A stretch of DNA of 36,110 nucleotides from Alphaproteobacteria bacterium (GTDB lineage Bacteria; Pseudomonadota; Alphaproteobacteria; UBA2966; CAIVPW01). The position numbers and the translations under genes were made by a program. The stretch spans positions 1 through 36,110 of the forward strand of contig CANKGV010000024.1 of NCBI GenBank assembly GCA_947481575.1. Direction: 5' to 3'. Below are positions 25,500-32,723 of the stretch, piece after piece (position 1 is the first letter of the stretch; each line of letters begins with the position of its first letter). The notes beneath the pieces were generated by a model, which was given only the letters and a program-made list of their open reading frames with translations, was not told the origin of the DNA and searched no databases.

Positions 25500-26204
25500 C
25501 TAGAGGTCGTCTTCCTGGGACGCGCGCGAGAGACCACCGGCATCGCGAATCGTGACATAGCCCCGGCTGCGAGTGATGAGGCCGGCGCGCTGGAACCCCA
25601 TGAGTTCTTTGTTCACGCTCTCGCGGGTGGCGCCGAGCATGCGGGCGAGCATCTCCTGGGTCAGCTTGAGTTGGATGACTGTGCCGTCCTGGCGCGTGGC
25701 GCCGTGCTCTCCCGCCAGCCTGAGCAAGCGGCTGGCTAGGCGCGAGCGGATGGCGCGGTTAAGCGAGTCCTCGATCACGCCACTGGTCCAGCGCAGGCGC
25801 TCGCACACCAGTTCCAGCAGACGCACGCACAGGCGGTTGTTGCGGCCCAACAACTCGTGGACCACGCGCCGCTCGACGAACAATAGCTGTACCGCCTCCA
25901 TGGCCACGGCCCCGGCGGTGCGCTCACCCCCATCGATGGCGGCGATCTCGCCGAAGATGTCGCCCTTGTCCAAGACGTTCAGAAAGATCTCGTTGCCGTC
26001 CTGAAACAGCGTCTTGATGCCGATCTGCCCCGAGACGATGAGGTACAGCCCATCGCCGGGGTCGCCGCGATGGAAGATCTGCCGGTTCTTTTCGTAACTG
26101 CGGACCGTTGAGGCGGCGACCAAGTAGTCCACCTCGGCGGGCGCAAGGACCCGGAGGATGGCATTGCCGAGAACGAGGTTGCGAAGGGTCTCCGCCTGCG
26201 ACAT
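25500..26204 (-). CDS. CRP-like cAMP-type transcription regulator of the repeat-polypeptide operon
   Basis: A 234-residue CRP/FNR-family activator. The N-terminal cyclic-nucleotide domain has GDPGDGLYLIVSGQIGI and the phosphate-binding cassette GDIFGEIAAIDGGERTAGAV, where E86 and R95 match the cAMP-binding Glu/Arg and T96 takes the CRP Ser83 place. The dimer helix reads RLRWTSGVIEDSL, and aligned with E. coli CRP (RLQVTSEKVGNL) it keeps the Thr-Ser pair that contacts the adenine. The helix-turn-helix ends LGATRESVNKEL: R194, E195 and K199 stand where CRP has R180, E181 and R185. There are no FNR-type cysteines. ATG 26204 shares its A with the stop of tfuA (TGATG), so translation is coupled. 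The operon promoter carries a perfect CRP-type palindrome (29288-29303). Confidence 0.9.
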   Translation of the reverse strand: MSQAETLRNLVLGNAILRVLAPAEVDYLVAASTVRSYEKNRQIFHRGDPGDGLYLIVSGQIGIKTLFQDGNEIFLNVLDKGDIFGEIAAIDGGERTAGAVAMEAVQLLFVERRVVHELLGRNNRLCVRLLELVCERLRWTSGVIEDSLNRAIRSRLASRLLRLAGEHGATRQDGTVIQLKLTQEMLARMLGATRESVNKELMGFQRAGLITRSRGYVTIRDAGGLSRASQEDDL

Positions 26205-26953
26205 CAGCGGCGCATTGCGCCAACCCGGCCCGCATCGCTGAACGCGCGCGCCCAAAGGGTCGTGTGCTCGAAATGAAACCGCGGCTTGGCGCGGGCCAGG
26301 CCACCCGCGACATGGGTAGACACGGTACGTACCAGACTCACGGCGTCCTCCCGCTTGGCATCGCGCCTGCCAGATGGCAGCCACGCGCGGAAGCGGTCAA
26401 CTTCCGACGCAGCAACACCGCCCTCGCCGGCACGCCGGGCAATCAGGTCGTAGCTACGCGACTTGTAGGGCATTTCCTTGGCCACCCGCTCGAATACCTT
26501 CCGTGCTTGCTCGGAAAGTATACCTCCGGCGCGGGCATCGGACAGCGTGCAGCGAATGTTGACCATCGCCTCGGACAACGGCAGGTAGCCGAGTTCGGCC
26601 GGGCCGTGGACCACGGCCACCTCGTCGTCGTCTTCCAGCGCACCGTCGCGGAACGCCTCGAATACGGCGCCGACGCCGATCATGCCGAACGCATGCAATT
26701 CCGCCGCGCGCAACGCGCCCATGCTGGCCGCGCCGTACACCGGGATGCCATTGGACAGCGCGAACAGGATTTCCTTGTGCCACACCGACGGCACGTTTTC
26801 GAAGAAGCCGTCGATGATGCCGATTGCATCCGGCTTGCGGCCGACGACCCGAATGATGTCGCCTTGGGCAACCGGCGGAAGGATTTCCGCGTCGATCAAC
26901 TTGCGCGCGGCGCTTGGCGGAAGGCTCGGACCGGTAAAGATGACTGCACTCAT
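26204..26953 (-). CDS. tfuA: TfuA-like protein, partner of the YcaO enzyme
   Basis: A 249-residue member of the TfuA family, named from the trifolitoxin cluster of Rhizobium and found as YcaO partner in thioamide-forming systems (methyl-CoM reductase thioglycine, thioviridamide-type peptides). The protein begins VIFTGPSLPPSAARKL, then PPVAQGDIIRV, and has the family core IIDGFFENVPSVWHKEILFAL, GIPVYGAASMGALRAAEL and GVGAVFEAFRDGALEDDDEVA. The start ATG 26953 overlaps the ycaO stop by four bases (ATGA), and its stop overlaps the regulator start by one. The C-terminal third (about 180-249) is less conserved. Its role, possibly helping sulfur delivery or activating YcaO, is inferred from the family. 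Confidence 0.92.
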   Translation of the reverse strand: MSAVIFTGPSLPPSAARKLIDAEILPPVAQGDIIRVVGRKPDAIGIIDGFFENVPSVWHKEILFALSNGIPVYGAASMGALRAAELHAFGMIGVGAVFEAFRDGALEDDDEVAVVHGPAELGYLPLSEAMVNIRCTLSDARAGGILSEQARKVFERVAKEMPYKSRSYDLIARRAGEGGVAASEVDRFRAWLPSGRRDAKREDAVSLVRTVSTHVAGGLARAKPRFHFEHTTLWARAFSDAGRVGAMRR

Positions 26954-28239
26954 GACGCCAACCTTTGGTTTGCGCGGGCAGCAGCGCCCGCTTGGTAATG
27001 GGCGCGCGCGCCCGGGAGGTAACCGGCGTGATCCATGCCTTCGAGGCCGGGAATGACGACCCGCGCCACTGGAACGCCGAATTCCGGCTTGGTCAGATCC
27101 ACCATCACAACATCGGTGCCGCCGGCGGCAAGGATGCGCGCCACTTCGGTTTCGATGTCGCGGCCGATCGCATCGGTAGCGACGCTTGGAACCGCGCGAA
27201 AATCACGAGTACCCTTCACGCCGGTAACCTGCGCGCTCCAGCGCGCCTGCACGGCCGGATCGAGAAAGTGCTCGTACTCGCTGCGCGGCATGTCATCGCG
27301 CGCACCGGAGATGAACGTCAGCCGGCTTTGGGCAGCTTCGGTGAGGGACCGCAGAACGGCGATCACCTTGGACGGATGGCACCCCATTCCGACGGCCGGG
27401 CGCATTCCGTAGCGGGCACCGTCACGCTGTACCGCGCGGCACAAAAACGCCGGCAGGCCGATGTCGGACGTGATTTCCCAGATGCCGACATCGACACCAG
27501 CATTGAGGAAGCGCTGGATCAGCTCGTTCACCCAGCCATCGTCAATCGTGTCGAGATCGACCTTCGTAGCGGCCTGCGCCGCCGCATCGCGCAGGTGCCA
27601 TAGCGTGGCCGCATCGCGCTCGACAATTTCCGAGATGCCGTGACTTACGGCTTCCTCAAGAGTATTGCCCGACGCCAAGCCATTGGAACTGGCGAGGAAG
27701 CAGCCGTGGCCCGGAGGCAAGGGTGTCGTGTAATTCAGGTGAACGGTTTCATACGGCACCCAAACGTTATCACCGCTGACCAAGCTGCGGCCTTCGATCC
27801 ACAGCAACGGCGCGTGTTGGCTATAGCGGGTCGTGGCGAGCCGCGGCAGTTTCGCCACATCAACCACGTTGTGGGTGTACCGCAGTTCCTCATAGCTCGC
27901 GAGCTTGAGCGGCAGCGTGATGTGTTCGGCGTGGTACGACTCGATCGCCTCCATCACACCCGACGCTTTCGCGGCGGCAAGCGTCGCACCCTTCCCCTGG
28001 GCCACCGAGATCGACCGCGAATTGGGACGCGACACCATGACCACCGGGATGCCGACACTGTCGAGCCCCGTGACATTGGCAACGCGCGTGATTCCCATCG
28101 CCGGCAGGAGCGGCAGAACTGCGTTGAGCGTCTCTTCTGGCGAGACCGTGCGTTCGGTGCCAGCGCGATATTTCTTGACGCCCAGGCCAAGCTGGCCCGC
28201 GCGCAGGTGTTCGGCGATCGAGGTCGGGGCTGTGGTCAT
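26950..28239 (-). CDS. ycaO: YcaO-domain enzyme, ATP-dependent peptide-backbone modification
   Basis: YcaO enzymes use ATP to activate a backbone amide, giving azolines, thioamides or amidines in peptides. This 429-residue protein has the ATP/Mg2+ glutamates in ASGVMEAIESYHAEH (near 95) and SHGISEIVERDAATLWH (near 200), with SNGLASGNTLEEAV before it and VPVARVVIPGLEGMDHAG near the end. It lacks the C-terminal PxPxP typical of azoline-forming cyclodehydratases and ends in a plain ARANQRLAS; there is also no E1-like partner gene. With TfuA directly downstream (four-base overlap), thioamide-type chemistry is the best guess. ATG 28239 lies 59 bases after the repeat-polypeptide gene. A longer in-frame start at 28362 would overlap that gene and is rejected. 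Confidence 0.93.
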   Translation of the reverse strand: MTTAPTSIAEHLRAGQLGLGVKKYRAGTERTVSPEETLNAVLPLLPAMGITRVANVTGLDSVGIPVVMVSRPNSRSISVAQGKGATLAAAKASGVMEAIESYHAEHITLPLKLASYEELRYTHNVVDVAKLPRLATTRYSQHAPLLWIEGRSLVSGDNVWVPYETVHLNYTTPLPPGHGCFLASSNGLASGNTLEEAVSHGISEIVERDAATLWHLRDAAAQAATKVDLDTIDDGWVNELIQRFLNAGVDVGIWEITSDIGLPAFLCRAVQRDGARYGMRPAVGMGCHPSKVIAVLRSLTEAAQSRLTFISGARDDMPRSEYEHFLDPAVQARWSAQVTGVKGTRDFRAVPSVATDAIGRDIETEVARILAAGGTDVVMVDLTKPEFGVPVARVVIPGLEGMDHAGYLPGARAHYQAGAAARANQRLAS

Positions 28240-28258
28240 TGTGTCACCCGGAAGAAGA

Positions 28259-28289
28259 GCGGCCGCCAGCCACGCCGGCCGGCGGCCGC
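28259..28289. other. Strong hairpin between the repeat-polypeptide gene and ycaO
   Basis: GCGGCCGCC (28259-28267) pairs with GGCGGCCGC (28281-28289), with a further GCC/GGC pairing inside one mismatch and a five-base loop. There is no T tract. In the intergenic space after the abundant-product gene of such an operon, a stem-loop of this kind could protect the upstream message or reduce read-through into ycaO. Confidence 0.6.
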
Positions 28290-28298
28290 CATTGTCAG

Positions 28299-29225
28299 TT
28301 ACGACGCAACGTCGGGAGTAATGGCCCAGCGGCCAGCGTCGGCGTCCGGTGTAACCGCCCAACGGCCCGCATCCGCATCAGCCTTCACTTCCGGGGTGAC
28401 CGCCCAACGGCCGGCGTCCGCGTCGGGCGAAATCGCCCAGCGGCCCGCGTCGGCATCGGCCTTCACTTCCGGGGTGACCGCCCAGCGGCCAGCGTCGGCG
28501 TCCGGCGTAACCGCCCAACGGCCCGCGTCGGCATCGGCCTTCACTTCCGGGGTGACCGCCCAACGGCCGGCGTCCGCGTCGGGCGAAATCGCCCAGCGGC
28601 CCGCGTCGGCGTCGGCCTTCACTTCCGGGGTGATCGCCCAACGGCCGGCGTCCGCGTCGGGCGAAATCGCCCAACGGCCCGCGTCGGCATCGGCCTTCAC
28701 TTCCGGGGTGATCGCCCAACGGCCGGCGTCCGCGTCAGGCGAAATCGCCCAACGGCCCGCGTCGGCGTCGGCCTTCATTTCCGGGGTGACCGCCCAACGG
28801 CCGGCGTCCGCGTCGGGCGAAATCGCCCAGCGGCCTGCGTCGGCATCGGCCTTCACTTCCGGGGTGATCGCCCAACGGCCGGCGTCCGCGTCAGGCGAAA
28901 TCGCCCAGCGGCCTGCGTCGGCATCAGCCTTCACTTCCGGGGTGACCGCCCAACGGCCCGCGTCAGCGTCGGGCGAAATTGCCCAGCGGCCCGCGTCGGC
29001 ATCGGCCTTCACTTCCGGGGTGATCGCCCAACGGCCTGCGTCCGCGTCGGGCGTGACTGCCCAGCGGCCCGCTGCCTGATCCGCGGACGCAATCGGCGCC
29101 GGTGCTACGGCAACCACGTTCGCGTCGGACTGGACGGCTACGCACGTACCACCACCAACTTCGTACAAAACCCCGTCGGGACCACGCACTGCGATCTTGC
29201 CGACGTTCTTCGGATCCATGAGCAT
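28299..29225 (-). CDS. Repetitive polypeptide, candidate YcaO-TfuA substrate (RiPP-like precursor)
   Basis: A 308-residue acidic protein. I do not recognise a family. Residues 1-49 form a non-repetitive, leader-like part (MLMDPKNVGKIAVRGPDGVL, then YEVGGGTCVAV) with the only Cys. Residues 50-308 are twenty GRWA units: an 11-residue DADAGRWAISP alternates with a 15-residue DADAGRWAVTPEVKA, making a 26-residue repeat; eight full copies are framed by a variant first pair (QAAGRWAVTP) and a last pair ending ITPDVAS. Each unit has one Ser or Thr, always in [IV][ST]P, one Trp and one Arg. ATG 29225 is chosen for AAGGA seven bases upstream; 29252 and 29219 are alternatives. It is first in the operon with ycaO, tfuA, a CRP-like regulator and a GT41 gene, which makes it the likely substrate. 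Confidence 0.85.
   Translation of the reverse strand: MLMDPKNVGKIAVRGPDGVLYEVGGGTCVAVQSDANVVAVAPAPIASADQAAGRWAVTPDADAGRWAITPEVKADADAGRWAISPDADAGRWAVTPEVKADADAGRWAISPDADAGRWAITPEVKADADAGRWAISPDADAGRWAVTPEMKADADAGRWAISPDADAGRWAITPEVKADADAGRWAISPDADAGRWAITPEVKADADAGRWAISPDADAGRWAVTPEVKADADAGRWAVTPDADAGRWAVTPEVKADADAGRWAISPDADAGRWAVTPEVKADADAGRWAVTPDADAGRWAITPDVAS
28302..29078 (-). repeat. 78-bp tandem repeats encoding the GRWA units
   Basis: Coding repeat of 26 codons, eight complete copies plus variant ends. Differences between copies are mostly at third codon positions (for example CAG/CAA and GCG/GCA alternatives on the complement) or are V/I and S/T exchanges, so the peptide is more conserved than the DNA. 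All copies are in frame with no stop. Confidence 0.95.
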
Positions 29226-29261
29226 TGAGTGTTCCTTGCCCGTTATGTTCAACCGCTGGCT

Positions 29262-29267
29262 ACTATG
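29262..29267 (-). promoter_or_regulatory. Predicted -10 box of the repeat-polypeptide operon
   Basis: Minus-strand CATAGT matches TATAAT at four of six positions. It would start transcription near 29255, about 30 bases before the ATG. The centre of the CRP-type palindrome would then lie close to -41, the class II activator position, which also explains the absence of a good -35. Confidence 0.5.
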
Positions 29268-29287
29268 GCGACGTACAGCGCATTCTC

Positions 29288-29303
29288 TGTGAAGGAATTC
29301 ACA
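29288..29303. promoter_or_regulatory. Perfect CRP-type operator
   Basis: TGTGAAGGAATTCACA is an exact TGTGA-N6-TCACA palindrome, the consensus half-sites of CRP. It stands between the repeat-polypeptide gene (start 63 bases away, minus strand) and the divergent 72-residue ORF (60 bases away, plus strand). The CRP-like regulator in the same operon has the matching recognition-helix residues. Confidence 0.8.
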
Positions 29304-29362
29304 GCAATGCCGGGGCCGACAGCGCCCAATGCCGGGACTTCACCGGGTACGGAGTTGTGTAA

Positions 29363-29581
29363 ATGAAGCAGACAACCGACACGCGGGTTCGCGCCACGCG
29401 GAAGCCCCCGCGCTACGAAGCCCTGAATGGCATCAAAGCGTGCTTGGATCAGCTCAGCGCTGAAGCGCAAAACCAGCAGGCGCCGCTTGCGGCGCTGCTG
29501 ATAGCGGCGGCGTCAGAGGCGTGCCGGGATGCGGCGTTTCCGAAGAAGGCTCGTCGAGTGACGAGCAAAGAGGCAGCTTAG
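29363..29581 (+). CDS. Small basic protein of unknown function, divergent from the repeat-polypeptide gene
   Basis: A 72-residue open frame starting MKQTTDTRVRATRKPPRYEA, from ATG 29363 with GGAG eight bases upstream. A basic N-terminus is followed by a predicted amphipathic helix (LNGIKACLDQLSAEAQNQQ), an Ala-rich hydrophobic stretch (PLAALLIAAASEA) and a basic tail (FPKKARRVTSKEAA). No family is recognised. It shares the regulatory region and the CRP-type site with the repeat polypeptide, so it may belong to that system. Its TAG overlaps the TAA stop of the convergent cyclase gene by three bases. Confidence 0.6.
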   Translation: MKQTTDTRVRATRKPPRYEALNGIKACLDQLSAEAQNQQAPLAALLIAAASEACRDAAFPKKARRVTSKEAA

Positions 29582-32500
29582 TTCAGCTGCTCTCCGCGCC
29601 GGGGTCCGGCGGGCATGCACAGAATGCCTTTGGCCTGAACGCGCCAGTAGTCCATCGCCATGCGCGAGAAATCGCGGCCGGCAGAACGGACGAAGTCGTT
29701 ACCCTGCGCCGGGTGACTGCCGGCGAGGTGCGCACCGAGTTCCAAAGTGCACTGGGCCACGAGCGGACGCATGCCCTGGCGCCCTGCGATCCACAACGAC
29801 TGCCACAGCGAACGGGAGGCGGCCGCAGGGTCGGCATCGCTCTGGGCCTTGCCAAGCGCGTACCAAGCCCACGCCTCGTAACCCTTTTCGCCGTGCGCTT
29901 GGGCCGCGGCCACGGCACGCCGACCGGCCGCGATGGCGAACTGGACACGCCCGGCAGCCGAGAGGGCCAGCGACAGCCACCCGAGCTGCTGGGATAGCTG
30001 GCACAAGACCGGGTCGTTGGTGGCGCCCGCGATCGCCTCTTCGAGCCGGCTGACACCGGCCTCGAGGTTCCCGTCAAGAGTCAGCGCATATCCCAAGGCG
30101 CTAACGATGCGGCGGTACAACAGATTGGAGCCAATCGCCTGGCAAGTCTGGAGTGCTTGGTCGAGCAAACCAATGCCGCGCTTGGAATCGCCTTTGCGAA
30201 GGTAGACGCCGCCTGCATAGAGCAGGGCATAGACGCGGCTGAATGCGTGCCCGGACTGCTCGGCGGCCGACAATGCCTCGTCCGCCAGCCGGATTGCTTC
30301 GTCGAAGCGGCCACATTCCGCCAGGGCCAACGCCAACGGCGCATGGAACATCACCGGATGAACAACCAAGAACCCGGGCACCATCACGCCTGATTCGGCA
30401 CGCGACGCTGCCGTCGCTTCGGTCAGATATTTCACCGCTAGGCGGAAGTGGCCACGATCCACCGCGAGGGCGCCGAGGCGCCCCGTGGCCAGCAATTCGA
30501 GATCGGCAAACCCTGAGGCCCGCGCACTGCGCAACGCCCGCAGGCCCACGCGGTGCGCCTCATCCAGGTTGCCGGTCACCCAACTGTGCAGCAGAACACT
30601 GCACAACGTGCTGGTGAGCACGCGCGGGTCACGCGAACGCCGCGCGGCGACGCGCGCTGCATCAAGGTGCCCGCGCGCCTGCTCGGATTGGCCGAGCGGC
30701 AGCAACGCGTCGGCGAGCCCGAGAAGGACATCTGCCGTGCGCACGTCGTTGCGAGGAGAGCGGCGCGCATGCGCCAAGGCGCGCGCGGCCTCACCGAACA
30801 GAACCGATGCTTCCTTGTGACGGGAATGCGCTGCCGCGATTCGTCCGGCCTCGTGCCCGTACAGGTACGCGCGGCCCCACACTTGGGCACGGTATGCGTG
30901 GTACGCCATCAGAGCCACCCGATTGAGCGGGTGACGTTGCGACGGCCGCCGCAGAATCTGCAGAACGCTCCGATGCAGATCGATGCGCAACGCTTTTGGC
31001 AGCGACGCGTATGCGACTTCGTGCATCAACGCGTGGGTGAAACTGAATTCCAAATTCGGAATTACGCGTGTGCGGTGAACGAACCCAGCTTCGCCGAGAC
31101 GATTGAGGGTGCCCAACAGTTGCTGCCCCTCGCCGCACAGCTTGGCCAATAGCCGGTAGTCGAAGGTTTGTCCGATCACGGCGGCCCGGTAGAGCACCTC
31201 TTGCTCGACGGCCGACAATTGATCGATGCGCGCCGCGATTGCGCTGTGCACGCTCGACGGCACCCGGAAATCCTGTTCCCAGTCGCGACCGCGCGCGGCC
31301 GCACCCCGGGCCGCCGCCCCGGCGGCCTCGCGCATTGCCATCGCACAAGCGAGCAAGAAGAACGGATTGCCTTCGGTCTTGGCGATCAGCAGATCGTGCA
31401 ACGGACGCGGCGCCGCCTCGCCGAACACACGGTCAATCAGGACGCTGCTGTCGGCCGCGGTCAGCGGCCCAAGCGGCAACAGACGGGTATTGGGCCACGG
31501 CAAGTCCCGCGCCTCGCTGCTGGTCCGCGCGGTCAGGACCACCAGGATCGATGCCTGGTGGATGCGGGCCGTCAGTAGTTCCAGCAACTGGCCGCAATCC
31601 GAGTCCGCCCAGTGCATGTCCTCGACGACGAGCAGAAGGGGCTCGTCGACAGCCACTGCGATGAGAATATGCACCGCAGCGGCAAGCATGAGATTGCGTT
31701 TGCCAGCAGCGTCGAGCGAGCGCCATGCGTTCACTGGGGCCGTGTCGCCCAGCAAGGCATGCCCCGCGGCAGCGTGAAGCGTATCCAGACCTTCTAGCGA
31801 ACGTACGGCGGCGTCGCGCGCACCCAAATACCCGAGCGCGCCTGCGACGATTTCCTGAATCGGCTCACTGGCGCGCGGCAAGTGCGGGGGCAAGCATGCG
31901 CTCACTACGGTGCGGACGCCGGCCAAGCGCGCATCGCGAGCGAACTCCGCAACCAAGCGGCTCTTGCCGATCCCCGGATCGCCGGCGATCAACAGGGTTC
32001 TTCCGTGACCGCACCGCGCGCTTTCCAACGCCTCCTGCAGGAGACCCGACTCGCGGGCGCGGCCGACCATTGGCGCGGCCCCGGCACCGTCCAAGTTGGT
32101 GCCGCGGACGAGTTTCACTTCGGCAAACACGAGAGAAGCCACACTCGGCATCCCAGGGCTGAGCAAAACCGCCGGGCCGGGTTTCGCAAATACCGCGTCT
32201 GGCGCGAGGCTCACTGTCTCGGGCGTCACCAGCGTAGTGCCGGGCTTGGCCGCCGCGGCCAAGCGCGCAGCGATGTACACAGCCTCGCCTGCCATGCGGT
32301 ACTCGGGCCAGCGGTCCGGCCGAATCTCTTGGGCGAGGACCGGGCCCGAATTGATGCCGATCCGGACCCGCGCCGCAGCATCGCCGCCGACCGCCGCAAG
32401 CTTCGCGACCGCTGCCTGCATCCGCTGAGCCGCCAAACACGCGCGAAGCGCGTGGTCTTCTTGGGACGCAGGAGCGCCGAACACCGCCATGATGCCGTCG

Positions 32501-32721
32501 CCCAGCACCTGCGTGACGGAGCCGCCCAGACTCTGAACGGCCTCGATCATCGTTTGCAGAGTGGCCAACAGGGATTCGTTGGCGCTCTCCGGATCGCGTC
32601 CGATCACGACCTGGGACGACGCGACGATGTCGGCGAACAGAATCGTCACGACCTTGCGCCGAGCTTCCGCAACGCGGACTACGCCGCGAGCCTCCAGGGT
32701 GTCGGTGACTGTGCCGTTCAA
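29578..32721 (-). CDS. Class III nucleotide cyclase / AAA ATPase / TPR multidomain protein
   Basis: A 1047-residue signalling protein. An N-terminal class III cyclase domain (about 20-190) has the two metal Asp residues, D31 in ILFADIVASS and D75 in LGDGIMAVFGAP, and the transition-state Arg R153 in AARL. The Lys that usually selects adenine is Gln71, the Asp is Glu146 and the Asn is Tyr149, so the product cannot be predicted. An ATPase of the AAA_16/STAND type follows (Walker A GDPGIGKSRLVAEFA near 247, Walker B LLLVVEDMHWADSD), then a TPR region to the end. There is no LuxR DNA-binding domain. The start is TTG 32721, supported by GAGG five bases upstream, which itself contains the stop of the dppC-like gene; the two are therefore coupled. 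Confidence 0.87.
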   Translation of the reverse strand: MNGTVTDTLEARGVVRVAEARRKVVTILFADIVASSQVVIGRDPESANESLLATLQTMIEAVQSLGGSVTQVLGDGIMAVFGAPASQEDHALRACLAAQRMQAAVAKLAAVGGDAAARVRIGINSGPVLAQEIRPDRWPEYRMAGEAVYIAARLAAAAKPGTTLVTPETVSLAPDAVFAKPGPAVLLSPGMPSVASLVFAEVKLVRGTNLDGAGAAPMVGRARESGLLQEALESARCGHGRTLLIAGDPGIGKSRLVAEFARDARLAGVRTVVSACLPPHLPRASEPIQEIVAGALGYLGARDAAVRSLEGLDTLHAAAGHALLGDTAPVNAWRSLDAAGKRNLMLAAAVHILIAVAVDEPLLLVVEDMHWADSDCGQLLELLTARIHQASILVVLTARTSSEARDLPWPNTRLLPLGPLTAADSSVLIDRVFGEAAPRPLHDLLIAKTEGNPFFLLACAMAMREAAGAAARGAAARGRDWEQDFRVPSSVHSAIAARIDQLSAVEQEVLYRAAVIGQTFDYRLLAKLCGEGQQLLGTLNRLGEAGFVHRTRVIPNLEFSFTHALMHEVAYASLPKALRIDLHRSVLQILRRPSQRHPLNRVALMAYHAYRAQVWGRAYLYGHEAGRIAAAHSRHKEASVLFGEAARALAHARRSPRNDVRTADVLLGLADALLPLGQSEQARGHLDAARVAARRSRDPRVLTSTLCSVLLHSWVTGNLDEAHRVGLRALRSARASGFADLELLATGRLGALAVDRGHFRLAVKYLTEATAASRAESGVMVPGFLVVHPVMFHAPLALALAECGRFDEAIRLADEALSAAEQSGHAFSRVYALLYAGGVYLRKGDSKRGIGLLDQALQTCQAIGSNLLYRRIVSALGYALTLDGNLEAGVSRLEEAIAGATNDPVLCQLSQQLGWLSLALSAAGRVQFAIAAGRRAVAAAQAHGEKGYEAWAWYALGKAQSDADPAAASRSLWQSLWIAGRQGMRPLVAQCTLELGAHLAGSHPAQGNDFVRSAGRDFSRMAMDYWRVQAKGILCMPAGPRRGEQLN

Positions 32722-32723
32722 GA

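Noticed and set aside
28302-29078. Tandem 78-bp repeats as a CRISPR array or structural DNA element
   Set aside because: There are no distinct spacers, the unit is a multiple of three, and the reading frame is kept throughout; it is a coding repeat.
27640-29228. Two long plus-strand open frames with QRPASASAFTSGV-type and RVGRNRPAARV-type repeats
   Set aside because: They are antisense reflections of the 78-bp repeats and of ycaO. The minus frame has the ribosome binding site, a conserved protein with synonymous drift, and the operon context.
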